A DNA stretch of 64,000 nt from JBIOHP01 sp044449065 (GCA_044449065.1 JBIOHP010000005.1:1-64000); one strand, 5' to 3'; positions 51,654-60,571 are shown, numbered from the stretch's first letter. Notes: generated by a model not told the origin, from the sequence alone. A program made the numbers and translations.

Positions 51654-52439
51654 TTACAGCTTGATTGCTGAAACCGTTATAGAGAACAATCCCGCAGTAT
51701 TCTGCAGCTTATAATCATAACGCTTTTCTGAAACGGCGGCTATTTCCTTGAAACCGGCTTGTTGGATAAGACCCAGATACTCATGCCGCTTCAATGCTCC
51801 GCTGATGCAGCCAGCCCAGAGCGATGCGTCCCTTCGCTCCTCTTCTGTTATTTCGCCATGCACGACGATATCGGAAATGGTAAACTTTCCTCCCGGTTTC
51901 AGTACGCGGTATATTTCATTAAACGCCTTTCGTTTGTCGGGGACGAGATTGATAACACAATTGCTGATGACCCGGTCGACGGAGTTACTTTGAACGGGTA
52001 AATCTTCTATTTCTCCCAGCCGGAATTCCACATTGGCGGCACTTACCTTCGCCTTATTTTCGTTCGCCTTCTGAATCATCACCTCGGTCATATCGACGCC
52101 GATAACTTTTCCGGTCGACCCGACATATTTTGAGGCGACAAAGCAATCGATTCCCGCGCCCGAACCGAGATCAAGCACTGTCATTCCTTCTTTCAGCTCT
52201 GCGAATGCCGTCGGTGTGCCGCAGCCCAATCCCAGATCGGCTCCTTCCGGTATCGCTTTCCTGTCGACGTCATTATACTTCACAGACATATTCACAAAAT
52301 CTGTATCGGAACAGCAGCTACTCTTACTACTGCCGCCACCGCAGCAGGAGCTTTTGGGAGCTATTTCGGTAATTTCCCCTTTCGCAATCGAGGCGTATTT
52401 TTCTTTTACAGCTTCTTTTATTTCGGTGTTTGTTTTCAT
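51654..52439 (-). CDS. arsM: Arsenite S-adenosylmethionine methyltransferase
   Basis: A 261-aa SAM-dependent methyltransferase that adds methyl groups to arsenite and forms volatile or less retained methylarsenicals. Motif I is DLGSGAGIDCF. The two arsenic-binding cysteines known in ArsM enzymes are present in SNCVINLVPDK and LWAGCISGALK. The N terminus carries an additional SCCGGGSSKSSCC segment (about 31-43), four cysteines in a flexible Ser/Gly loop, which may help capture As(III). It lies 51 bases downstream of arsR, within the ars operon. Confidence 0.94.
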   Translation of the reverse strand: MKTNTEIKEAVKEKYASIAKGEITEIAPKSSCCGGGSSKSSCCSDTDFVNMSVKYNDVDRKAIPEGADLGLGCGTPTAFAELKEGMTVLDLGSGAGIDCFVASKYVGSTGKVIGVDMTEVMIQKANENKAKVSAANVEFRLGEIEDLPVQSNSVDRVISNCVINLVPDKRKAFNEIYRVLKPGGKFTISDIVVHGEITEEERRDASLWAGCISGALKRHEYLGLIQQAGFKEIAAVSEKRYDYKLQNTAGLFSITVSAIKL

Positions 52440-52490
52440 AATTATTTCTCTTTCATCAATTTATTTTGATATGTTTCGATAAAAAAATAT

Positions 52491-52835
52491 TTAACAACAG
52501 ATTTGCATTTTTTCCTGAACTCGTTCGAGCACAATTTTGTCTTTCTCATATATCGGGTCATTCACTGATGACCGTAAGAGCAGGCCAACTAATTCTTTGT
52601 TCACCGGGGAGAGCGATTTCGTGTTGACCTTATAATAATTCCACTTCCCGCGTTTTTCATCATGGAGCAATCCCGCGTCCCGCAGAATAATAAGATGGTG
52701 CGATAATTTTGATTGCGCCATTTTAAAAACCGCCATCAATTCGCATACGCATGCCTCCTTATCCAACAGCAGCAGGATAATGCGGAGCCGTATTTCTTCA
52801 GAGATGGACTTGATTGATGGTAATAGGTCGTTCAT
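52491..52835 (-). CDS. arsR: ArsR-family arsenic-responsive repressor
   Basis: A 114-aa winged-helix repressor of the ArsR/SmtB family. The metalloid-sensing motif is the CVCEL pair (ACVCEL, about 28-33) at the start of the DNA-reading helix, as in classical ArsR. The recognition helix covers about QSKLSHHLIILRDAG. The C terminus ends in ICC, giving another vicinal Cys pair. It should release its operator when arsenite binds. A perfect 18-base palindrome lies 7 bases upstream of its start and just past a TATAAT box. It is the first gene of the ars operon and is divergent from tetR. Confidence 0.94.
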   Translation of the reverse strand: MNDLLPSIKSISEEIRLRIILLLLDKEACVCELMAVFKMAQSKLSHHLIILRDAGLLHDEKRGKWNYYKVNTKSLSPVNKELVGLLLRSSVNDPIYEKDKIVLERVQEKMQICC

Positions 52836-52842
52836 TATAATA

Positions 52843-52860
52843 TATCAATATATATTGATA
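52843..52860. promoter_or_regulatory. ArsR operator
   Basis: A perfect 18-base palindrome made of TATCAAT, ATAT and ATTGATA. It sits between the arsR -10 box (52865-52870) and the arsR start codon, so bound repressor would cover the transcription start. Confidence 0.75.
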
Positions 52861-52864
52861 CGTT

Positions 52865-52893
52865 ATTATACCGAAAAAAGTTTCAAAGCGCAA
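52865..52893 (-). promoter_or_regulatory. arsR promoter
   Basis: Read on the minus strand: TTGCGC (52893-52888), 17 bases, TATAAT (52870-52865). A consensus -10 box with a modest -35, directly next to the palindromic operator. Confidence 0.6.
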
Positions 52894-53000
52894 GTGACCA
52901 ATAAAAACTATCCTATTACATTGAGAAAATACCATGACGCCTTGTTTCGTTGCCGGATGATTGGAGTTTATTCACCCTCTTTGTTTTCTTGTAATTTTTG

Positions 53001-53032
53001 GTTGCATATCAATGATTTTCATCGTATATTTG
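53001..53032 (+). promoter_or_regulatory. tetR promoter, fits the Bacteroidota consensus
   Basis: TATATTTG (53025-53032) matches the Bacteroidota -7 consensus TAnnTTTG exactly, with GTTG 20 bases upstream. It also reads as TTGCAT (53002-53007), 17 bases, TATATT (53025-53030). Transcription would start within a few bases of the ATG at 53038. Confidence 0.6.
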
Positions 53033-53048
53033 ACTGTATGAGTCAAAT
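53028..53048. promoter_or_regulatory. TetR-family operator overlapping the start codon
   Basis: ATTTGACT (53028-53035), GTATG, AGTCAAAT (53041-53048) form a perfect 8+5+8 palindrome covering the end of the -7 box and the tetR start codon. A further AGTCAAA half-site follows at 53049-53055. The arrangement suggests autorepression. Confidence 0.65.
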
Positions 53049-53694
53049 AGTCAAAAAGAAATATTTGCCAGATACCCAATATCACCCCGGTAAAGGAAAG
53101 CTGATACTCGAAGCTGCCCGCGGACTCTTCGCGCATTACGGTTATACGAAAGTAACCATGGAGGAAGTCGCCGACGAGGTTGGCGTTGTTAAAGGAAGTA
53201 TTTATTATTATTTTCCAACAAAAGAACAGCTCTTTCATGCGGTCATTAGCAACGAGCAAGAAATATTTCTCACTAAGATCGCGCAATTATTAGCAGAGGA
53301 AAAATCTGCAAAGGATAAAATCCGCGTTTATGTCGAATGCAGGCAGCGTTATTTCCGGGATATGGTGAATCTGAGTCAACTCGATTATAGCTCGTTGATA
53401 AAGGTAACATTGAATTTTTCCGATCTCTTTCACGAATTCGAAAACCGGGAGGTGGTAATCCTGCAAGGGGTATTTGAAACCGGGAATAGAACGGGTGAAT
53501 TCAATATTAAGGATTCGCTGCGTGTGGCACTCATGTTCCTTCACCTATTACAGGGCTTACGATTACGGTCAATGCGGGATTCCACTCCCCCCCACCGGGA
53601 CACCGGCAAATATTCATCGCTCAATAAAGAAATCAATCTTTTCGTAATGATTTTTCTCGAAGGGATAAAACAAACCAGTGACACGGAGATATAA
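53038..53694 (+). CDS. TetR/AcrR-family transcriptional repressor
   Basis: A 218-aa repressor. The N-terminal helix-turn-helix (about 20-65) reads LILEAARGLFAHYGYTKVTM then VGVVKGSIYYYFPTKEQLF, the classic TetR pattern. The rest is an all-helical ligand and dimer domain. The frame is open back to 52780, but that stretch runs through the arsR promoter and operator, and the ATG at 53038 fits both the domain start and the promoter. The mRNA would then be leaderless or nearly so. It should control the efflux genes that follow, 6 bases downstream. The inducer is unknown, probably a hydrophobic drug. Confidence 0.85.
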   Translation: MSQIVKKKYLPDTQYHPGKGKLILEAARGLFAHYGYTKVTMEEVADEVGVVKGSIYYYFPTKEQLFHAVISNEQEIFLTKIAQLLAEEKSAKDKIRVYVECRQRYFRDMVNLSQLDYSSLIKVTLNFSDLFHEFENREVVILQGVFETGNRTGEFNIKDSLRVALMFLHLLQGLRLRSMRDSTPPHRDTGKYSSLNKEINLFVMIFLEGIKQTSDTEI

Positions 53695-53700
53695 CTATTC

Positions 53701-54705
53701 ATGAACAAACCTGATAATAAGAATATGGAACAAACTGAAACTAACGCGAACATCTCAAAACCCGATTTACCGGGGTTAAACGGTGATGAAGCTATAGAAC
53801 AGGTTCCACTCTACAAGAAGAAGCGTGTTATCATTCCCCTCTTTATTCTCATTCTGTGCGCTGCCGCAGGATGGTGGTATTGGAACGTAAACTTAAGAGG
53901 ATTTAACTCGACCGATGACGCTTATGTCGAAGCCGATCGTTTAACAATCAGCACAAAAATGCTGGGACGCATCACGTTCCTTGCTCTTGCCGAAGGTGAT
54001 ACCGTTTCCGCAGATCAAGTAATAGTAAAGCTTGATGACAGCGATATCCGCGCTCAGGAAGAACAGGCAAAAGCTGCCGTTGCTTCCGCATCACAAAATG
54101 TGGCGCTGGCAAAAGTTAATCTTGATAAGACAATCGACGATTTGGACAGGGCGGGGAAACAAATCAAGAACAAAGTGATACCACAAGAACAGTTCGATCA
54201 TGCCCGTCAAGCCCGCGAAGCCGCACAAGCGCAATATTCAATCGCGATTGCGCAGGTAGGAACTGCCAAAGCGCAGCTTGGCATTATCGAAACCAATTTA
54301 GAAAATACCATTATTCGTTCACCGATGAGCGGCGTGGTTTCAAAACGATGGGTGTTGACCGGCGACGTCGTTCAACCCGCGCAGCCGATCTATTCACTCT
54401 ACAATCTTAAAAATTATTGGGTCACTGCAAATTTCGAAGAGACTAAACTTTCTTCGATACGTGTGAATGATCCGGTCGCGATTTCCGTTGACGCATATCC
54501 AGATCGCGAATTCCACGGGAAGGTGTTTCAGATTGGATCGAACACCGCGTCGCAATTTTCACTCATACCTCCGAACAACGCTTCGGGGAATTACACAAAA
54601 ATCACCCAGCGGATTCCCATAAAAATATCCGTCGATGATCCTCAGACAGCGCAAATGCCGCTCCTCCCGGGTATGTCGGTTGAAGTTAAAATCAAGGTGA
54701 AGTAA
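53701..54705 (+). CDS. emrA: EmrA-like membrane-fusion protein
   Basis: A 334-aa adaptor of an MFS-driven tripartite pump. One N-terminal helix (about 41-62) after a cytoplasmic tail, then the STDDAYVEADR opening of the EmrA/HlyD family, a lipoyl half, an alpha-hairpin (about 115-200), the second lipoyl half (TIIRSPMSGVVSKRW) and a beta-barrel domain. It would link the EmrB-like transporter to the TolC-like channel encoded downstream. GGAG lies 9-12 bases before the ATG. It follows tetR by 6 bases and precedes the MFS gene by 3 bases. Confidence 0.9.
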   Translation: MNKPDNKNMEQTETNANISKPDLPGLNGDEAIEQVPLYKKKRVIIPLFILILCAAAGWWYWNVNLRGFNSTDDAYVEADRLTISTKMLGRITFLALAEGDTVSADQVIVKLDDSDIRAQEEQAKAAVASASQNVALAKVNLDKTIDDLDRAGKQIKNKVIPQEQFDHARQAREAAQAQYSIAIAQVGTAKAQLGIIETNLENTIIRSPMSGVVSKRWVLTGDVVQPAQPIYSLYNLKNYWVTANFEETKLSSIRVNDPVAISVDAYPDREFHGKVFQIGSNTASQFSLIPPNNASGNYTKITQRIPIKISVDDPQTAQMPLLPGMSVEVKIKVK

Positions 54706-54708
54706 GCG

Positions 54709-56328
54709 ATGGCACAATCGCCTCATCATTATATCCGCTCCCAGCTTATCGGCAGATACGAATCGCTCCATCACGAGCACGAATCGTATAAATGGTGGGT
54801 ATTGGCAAATGTTATGATCGGCACCTTCATGGCGGTGCTTGACGCTACCATTGTTAATGTCGGACTGCCGAAGATCATGGCGGCATTCGGCGTCAGCGTC
54901 GATAAAGTAGAGTGGGTTTTAACCGCGTACTTGCTGGTGTTTGCCGTGATGCTCCCAACTTCGGGTTGGGTTGCCGACCATTTTGGATTTAAACGAACGT
55001 ATTTTTTTGCCCTGCTTCTATTTACTGTCGGGTCCTTCCTCTGCGGACTCTCATGGAATGAAGATGCGTTAATTATCTTTCGTATCATTCAGGGTGCAGG
55101 CGCGGGATTTATGATGCCGGTGGGAATGGCAATAATAACGCGTGAATTTCCGCCGGAAAAAAGAGGCGTCGCTCTTGGGTTTTGGGCTATCTCAGCCGCC
55201 GCATCGGTGTCGCTCGGACCGCTCATAGGCGGATATTTAATCGATAATTTAAACTGGCAGGCAATTTTCGACGTCAATGTGCCTGTTGGAATCGTCGCAA
55301 TGTTTGCCACCTTAATTATTCAACGCGAGTATAAAACCGAACATGTGCGATCATTCGATTTTGTCGGCTTTCTTTCCGGCACAGCATTTTTAACGTTTCT
55401 CCTTCTCGCATTGGCCGACGCAAACGCAGCATGGAATATCGGCGGGTGGACGTCGTCGTTCATTCTCACATGCCTTGCGATAGCGGGAGTCGGACTGGTA
55501 GTATTTTTGATCACGGAGCTCACCGTTCAACATCCACTTATCGAATTGAGTCTTCTTAAAAATTTTAATTTCGGGGTGACCAACGCAATTTTATTCATCT
55601 TCGGATTGGGGATGTTTGGAAGCACGTTTTTATTGCCGCTCTATCTCCAGAACTCGCTGGGATATACCGCGTTTCAAGCGGGCTCGGTCTTTTTGCCGGT
55701 TGGCATTCTCCAGGGATTGATGTCTCCCATTGCAGGGATGTTATCGGATAAAGCGAATCCAAAAATTCCGGCCTTTATCGGGATCGTTCTCCTTGCGCTG
55801 AGTCTCTATCTGAACGGTTTTCTCTCGCTCTATACAGAACATTCCTATATCATGCTTTCATTGTATATCCGTGGAGTCGGGCTAGGTCTTCTCTTCACAC
55901 CGCTAAGCGCCATTGCTCTTTCGGAAATACCCCGCCCGAAAATGGCGCAGGCGTCGGGATTGTTCAATGTCATACGGCAGATTGGCGGAAGTTTCGGGGT
56001 TGCAATCCTCGGGACGCTTTTGTCGCGCCGGACGATCTTCCACGCCGGAATGTACGGGCAGATGGTGAATCCATCGTCACCCGCTTTCACACAAACCGCG
56101 ATGCATCTTCAACACTTCATTCAACAATCTATCGGCGGGACATCTGCTGTTTCTGCTCTACGCGCGCAGGCGGTTATAGCATCGCATATCGGTCAACAGG
56201 CATTTATCCAGGCAATCAACGATGATTTCCTCATCGCCGCGGCAATAACGATTATCGGCGCGGTTCCGATTCTCTTCCTGCGGTCACACCGGCAAACGGC
56301 TCGCGAAAAACCGGTTGCGATGGAATAA
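54709..56328 (+). CDS. emrB: DHA2-family MFS drug exporter, EmrB-like
   Basis: A 539-aa inner-membrane proton-driven exporter with 14 predicted membrane segments. The family features DATIVNVGLPKI (helix 1), the QWVLTAYLL-like motif (here VEWVLTAYLL), GWVADHFGFKRTY (motif A) and a proline/glycine-rich helix 5 with GPLIGGYLIDNLNWQAIF are clear. It should drive efflux of hydrophobic compounds through EmrA and the TolC-like channel. It begins 3 bases after emrA, and its 3' end precedes tolC by 31 bases. Confidence 0.95.
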   Translation: MAQSPHHYIRSQLIGRYESLHHEHESYKWWVLANVMIGTFMAVLDATIVNVGLPKIMAAFGVSVDKVEWVLTAYLLVFAVMLPTSGWVADHFGFKRTYFFALLLFTVGSFLCGLSWNEDALIIFRIIQGAGAGFMMPVGMAIITREFPPEKRGVALGFWAISAAASVSLGPLIGGYLIDNLNWQAIFDVNVPVGIVAMFATLIIQREYKTEHVRSFDFVGFLSGTAFLTFLLLALADANAAWNIGGWTSSFILTCLAIAGVGLVVFLITELTVQHPLIELSLLKNFNFGVTNAILFIFGLGMFGSTFLLPLYLQNSLGYTAFQAGSVFLPVGILQGLMSPIAGMLSDKANPKIPAFIGIVLLALSLYLNGFLSLYTEHSYIMLSLYIRGVGLGLLFTPLSAIALSEIPRPKMAQASGLFNVIRQIGGSFGVAILGTLLSRRTIFHAGMYGQMVNPSSPAFTQTAMHLQHFIQQSIGGTSAVSALRAQAVIASHIGQQAFIQAINDDFLIAAAITIIGAVPILFLRSHRQTAREKPVAME

Positions 56329-56359
56329 CAATAATAAACCACATTTTGAAACATCGAGC

Positions 56360-57661
56360 ATGAAAAAAATAATTCTCATCCTGTTCTCATTTTTAGCCGT
56401 ATTCACCGGCTATCCCCAGACACAACAAACATTGACAATCGATCAGGCGATCCGACAGGCGATAGCACATAACCCGTTGGTTGAGCAAGCGACGCAGGGC
56501 GTCAACGGAGCCCTTGCCCGCATTGAACAAAACCGGAGCAGCTATTACCCGACGAGCGACGTCGATTTAGAATATGTCCGGCTCAGCCCCGTATCGGAAC
56601 TTGCCTTTCCCGGACTGGGAGAATTTCAACTTTTTTCGGCGAATAATTACGACGAACATATCTCACTCAAGCAGACGATTTACGATTTCGGCAAAACGTC
56701 TGCTTCTATTGATTTGAGTCAATCGGCTATTGCATCGGCGTCAATCAATGTCGACGTCATTAAAACGAACATCGCCTACCAAACGATCCAAACGTTTTAT
56801 GCTATGCTCTTCCTGGAGAAAAGCATCGAGGTTCAGGATGAACAGATCGACGCATTATTGCAGCATCAGGATGTGACAAAAAAGAAAATCGACTCCGGCA
56901 CAGCGACAGATTTCGATACGTTAACGACGCGCGTCCGGATCACGACCGCTCAAAATAAAAAATTCGACCTCCAGAACGATTTTAGCAAACACGAGGCGAC
57001 ATTGTGCCGTTTACTCGGTCTACCGCCAGATAGCGGGATTCACCCCCAGGGTGAATTTGATACACGTATGCTTCAATTGAATACCGATTCACTCGTCACC
57101 CTGGCAAATCAACAGCGCCTCGAATTAAAAGCTGCGCATGACGAAGAAAACACCGCCGTATTGGGCGAACGAGTTGTTTCCTTGAACGACAAACCTTCGG
57201 TTAAGTTTAATATGATGTATGGGCTGAAGAACGGGTTTTTCCCGGATATGGATGTTCTTCGCGGAAATTGGGTTTTTGGACTTGACGCGAATATCCCCAT
57301 TTTCAACGGATTTAAAACACACAACCAGGAACAAGAGGCGGTGGCGATGCGAATGGCAACCGAAGCGCGCACACGGGATCTTGAACGCACTGTGGTGAGC
57401 GAAGTCCGGCAAGCGTTATCAGACGTCCGGACAAACATCCTGAAAATCCAATCATCTACTTCCCAAGTCGATCAGGCGAAGCAGGCGCTTGCCCTCGCAA
57501 ACCTCAGATACGAGACCGGCGTCGCCACCAACCTTGACGTGATCGACGCACAGACCAATGTATCGCAATCCGAATTATCCCACCTCGACGCGTTATATAA
57601 TTATGTTCTCAGCCGCTATGCGTTGGAGAAAGCTGTGGGGGATAGTTTGGCGGCGCGGTGA
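56360..57661 (+). CDS. TolC-family outer-membrane efflux channel
   Basis: A 433-aa outer-membrane channel with signal peptide at about 1-20. Two structural repeats follow: helices and barrel strands at about 25-215 and 235-433, with the typical TLTIDQAIRQAIAHNPLVEQA opening and LALANLRYETGVATNLDVIDAQ near the C terminus. It completes the tripartite EmrA-EmrB pump. The frame is open from 56315, inside emrB, but the ATG at 56360 opens the signal peptide directly. As the only TolC-like gene in the window it may also serve the ABC-2 exporter at 42.4-47.5 kb. Confidence 0.92.
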   Translation: MKKIILILFSFLAVFTGYPQTQQTLTIDQAIRQAIAHNPLVEQATQGVNGALARIEQNRSSYYPTSDVDLEYVRLSPVSELAFPGLGEFQLFSANNYDEHISLKQTIYDFGKTSASIDLSQSAIASASINVDVIKTNIAYQTIQTFYAMLFLEKSIEVQDEQIDALLQHQDVTKKKIDSGTATDFDTLTTRVRITTAQNKKFDLQNDFSKHEATLCRLLGLPPDSGIHPQGEFDTRMLQLNTDSLVTLANQQRLELKAAHDEENTAVLGERVVSLNDKPSVKFNMMYGLKNGFFPDMDVLRGNWVFGLDANIPIFNGFKTHNQEQEAVAMRMATEARTRDLERTVVSEVRQALSDVRTNILKIQSSTSQVDQAKQALALANLRYETGVATNLDVIDAQTNVSQSELSHLDALYNYVLSRYALEKAVGDSLAAR

Positions 57662-57799
57662 GAATATGATGAGTTGAGAATATCGAATTTACTATGTAAG
57701 GATTGGATATAGATGCATAGAGGCAATAAGCGGCAATTCCCAATTGTTCAAATGCTCATGTTTAATAAGAAATTAACATGTTCCAACGTGTAAAATATT

Positions 57800-60067
57800 T
57801 TAAATTCCTCCTTTGAAATGTCTTACCACTGAAACGATATCGGCATTAAATATAAAATCACCTATAAATTGCCACCCTGAAAGACCCGGAATTTGATCAT
57901 TCTCGAATATAAAGCCAGTTGGCATATTACAAGCCCTAAAAGAAAGCGTCGTCGATTTCGTACCGAGTGTCACTCCGATTTCGAAGCCGTTAAATGTCGT
58001 ACTCTTGGATTTCAGGAGAGTGGTCCGCAAGTTATCATTAGGTTCCAGTGAAATATCTCCGCTTAGATGGCGCAAAGTGTATCCAACATCAAATATGCAC
58101 GTAAACTTGTTGTTGTCATTTTGGTCAAGATTATCCAGGTCGACACGATGAAAGACATCATAGGAGACACCGAGGAACCAACTAAAATGCGAAACCCCTA
58201 CTGGCTTCATATTAAGTGAATCAAGCGTATCTACCCTTATATGACGCCAATAACCGGATGTTGCCCTCAGGTTGGTGGCTAAATTAAAACAACTTGATGG
58301 GAAATACCATCGCCCCTTTAATTCGAAAGCCGTTGTATTTTTTGGAGGTAGCAAGACATCCGAACCAAAATCCGAAACTGTTGTATCATTATTCGCTGCC
58401 AAAGCGATCATGGCATCCAACTTCCAGTTAGGGCGATCTTTGATATAACTGTGATCTATCAAAAGACCTAGCGATCCGCTATTCCCAATATCTCCTGAAG
58501 AACTCTGACTTAGTGTTTTTTGAACATTTCCCGTAGCCCGTATGGTGACGGTGATCGAGTCATTGTAGGATATTGAAGGAGGAGGTGGAGGTTGTCTCGG
58601 CATAAGGTCGCGCTCGGGAATGATCGCCGCGTAGATATCAGAGGGACCGCTTTTATTGGAGTTTTCTCTCGTATCGGCCCAGGCACAATATAGTAAATTG
58701 CTGCTATATGCGATCGATAAATGTTCACCTATATAGAATGTATCGGGATAAATTAGCGAGGAATAATCCGATATTGAAATGGGTTGAGAAAACTTGCGGT
58801 CCCTCTGAAGTGCTGTTACACATTTTACGTTAAATTGGATATGATATTCCGGATCTTCACGAGTATCATAGTAAGCAATTGTAACCTTTTTACCGCTGTC
58901 ATCACAGGTAATTGTGGGATTGAAGACGTCGAAAAACGGACCGGTGGCAGTTCGGCCAATCGTGTCAGTTTCCTTCCAAGAGATACCCATATTGGTACTG
59001 CACTTAAACAACACCTCCGACATGGGAATACCTTTGTCAGTAAATTTGTTGTTCCACGCTACATAAAGGTTTCCGGAAACAGGGCTGCAACTTAATACCG
59101 GAGAAGTAGCTAAATAAGGATTACATCGGATTGTATCTTGAACAAAGGTAGATATACCCGGAATTGGAGATTCCGAATAAAAAGAGAAATTCCAACCCTT
59201 TGATCGAACATATCGAATCGATCCGGTTCCCTCGTCGCTTTCAGCCCAAGACACAAAAATCACTCCCCCACTATTCGTTGCAACAACAGGAAAGGATAAC
59301 TCCACAAGTGTATCATTTTCCCCCCCAATAACTAAAGGGGGGAGTAACCATTTTTTCCCCTGATCCGTGGACTTGGTTATTACTATAGCCCCTTTGGATT
59401 CATCCGCCCATACCACATACAACGTACCCCGTGTATCTTCGGAAGAATAATCAATTGCGATGGAAGGGTGTTCCTTAATCTTCGAGGAGTCTGGAGTAAT
59501 GTTATTAAAATCCCAGTCTTGCCCTGCGTCAGTTGTAACCCCACTGTACACGGAGCAGTTTGATATATTATTACGTGATGAATCAACATTCCAGGCGAGA
59601 AATGCTATGTAGAATGTTTTAGGGTTCGAATTATCAGCTACTATTGAGACTTCTGCTGCACATTTTTCCTTCCCCTTCTCTATGAGGGAAATCTTGCCCC
59701 TTGTCCATTTGCCGCTTTCACTATTTGTGAAAGCATATCCTAAATGTGGCATTCCGTCCAAATAATCAGTCCAAACGACCATGATTGAAGATGGGTCTTC
59801 CTTACTCACTGCAATCCGAGGATCTAATTGACATCCGCCAATCTCACTCAATGGAAAATTCATACAATTGGCTTCTCCATTTCGTATACCATGAAATCCT
59901 GTAGGTGCTGTTCCTGAAGGGAATGGATAGGTTAAATAAGGGCTTCGATTGACTTTCCCTGCATACATATTTGAAGTCAATATAAAAGCTAAAGAGAGAA
60001 GTAATGTGAACGATTTCGCCATAAGATATGCCCACTGATTATGATGATAGTCTAATGTTCTTTTCAT
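57800..60067 (-). CDS. BNR-repeat beta-propeller fused to a probable outer-membrane barrel
   Basis: About 755 aa. Two starts are possible: 60067, used here, or 60022, which opens more directly into a signal peptide (MAKSFTLLLSLAFILTSN). Residues about 60-500 look like a sialidase-type beta-propeller. Three Asp-box motifs are visible (TTDAGQDW, STDQGKKW and STNMGISW), along with several VVW/VAW blade ends (IMVVWTDY, LYVVWADE, LYVAWNNK). A proline linker (PPPPP near 510) follows. The last 230 residues alternate polar and hydrophobic residues like a membrane beta-barrel. Sialidase catalytic residues cannot be confirmed, so this may be a binding propeller displayed at the surface. It converges with tolC. 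Confidence 0.65.
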   Translation of the reverse strand: MKRTLDYHHNQWAYLMAKSFTLLLSLAFILTSNMYAGKVNRSPYLTYPFPSGTAPTGFHGIRNGEANCMNFPLSEIGGCQLDPRIAVSKEDPSSIMVVWTDYLDGMPHLGYAFTNSESGKWTRGKISLIEKGKEKCAAEVSIVADNSNPKTFYIAFLAWNVDSSRNNISNCSVYSGVTTDAGQDWDFNNITPDSSKIKEHPSIAIDYSSEDTRGTLYVVWADESKGAIVITKSTDQGKKWLLPPLVIGGENDTLVELSFPVVATNSGGVIFVSWAESDEGTGSIRYVRSKGWNFSFYSESPIPGISTFVQDTIRCNPYLATSPVLSCSPVSGNLYVAWNNKFTDKGIPMSEVLFKCSTNMGISWKETDTIGRTATGPFFDVFNPTITCDDSGKKVTIAYYDTREDPEYHIQFNVKCVTALQRDRKFSQPISISDYSSLIYPDTFYIGEHLSIAYSSNLLYCAWADTRENSNKSGPSDIYAAIIPERDLMPRQPPPPPSISYNDSITVTIRATGNVQKTLSQSSSGDIGNSGSLGLLIDHSYIKDRPNWKLDAMIALAANNDTTVSDFGSDVLLPPKNTTAFELKGRWYFPSSCFNLATNLRATSGYWRHIRVDTLDSLNMKPVGVSHFSWFLGVSYDVFHRVDLDNLDQNDNNKFTCIFDVGYTLRHLSGDISLEPNDNLRTTLLKSKSTTFNGFEIGVTLGTKSTTLSFRACNMPTGFIFENDQIPGLSGWQFIGDFIFNADIVSVVRHFKGGI

Positions 60068-60154
60068 TTTATAAATAAATAGGTTAGTAATAAACCACCA
60101 ACTCATTTACCTTTATACAAATATCACAATTATTTTGGTAGTCTCTTCCCACCG

Positions 60155-60571
60155 TCAAATCTGATCCATCGACCAAAGAAGCGTCTGAACTTCGGTCACG
60201 CTTACAACATGTCCTCCGCCGTGGTCTGCCGTGTGAATTTCGATAATCTCGCCCCAGATGTTGTAAAGATATCTTCCGCTCGTCGCGGTAAAGCTATCGG
60301 CGACGATGGCAATTGCCCGTTCCGCGTCCGCAAAATCGGTGTGCCAGGAATTGAAGATCACATCATCGCCGGTATTCTTATCCTGCACCATCGCGCGGGC
60401 GCGGTATTTGCTTTGCGCGTCGACCCATTCGATTGTTGAGAACGGATACAGCTCATACTGGGTGACGCCGTGTTGAAGATTATAATTTTGCTTATCCCCC
60501 ACCATCGCCGGGATAGGAGGCGGCATGAATTTTATTTTATTCATTTGTTTTGTCATCTTTACCACTTTCAT
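60155..60571 (-). CDS. Small hypothetical protein, unknown family
   Basis: About 138 aa if it starts at the ATG at 60571 (60556 and 60637 are also in frame). I do not recognise it. There is no signal peptide or membrane segment. The middle has a charged stretch (VDAQSKYRARAMVQDKNTG) and DAERAIAIVADSF, which suggests a small alpha/beta fold. A His-rich turn (HTADHGGGHVV) lies near the C terminus and could bind metal. It has no close partner: the propeller gene ends its upstream side and the TonB receptor gene lies 330 bases away. Confidence 0.5.
   Translation of the reverse strand: MKVVKMTKQMNKIKFMPPPIPAMVGDKQNYNLQHGVTQYELYPFSTIEWVDAQSKYRARAMVQDKNTGDDVIFNSWHTDFADAERAIAIVADSFTATSGRYLYNIWGEIIEIHTADHGGGHVVSVTEVQTLLWSMDQI

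Noticed and set aside
52780..53037. N-terminal extension of the TetR-family protein by 86 codons
   Set aside because: The stretch carries the arsR promoter and operator and the tetR promoter, and its translation does not resemble any TetR N terminus.
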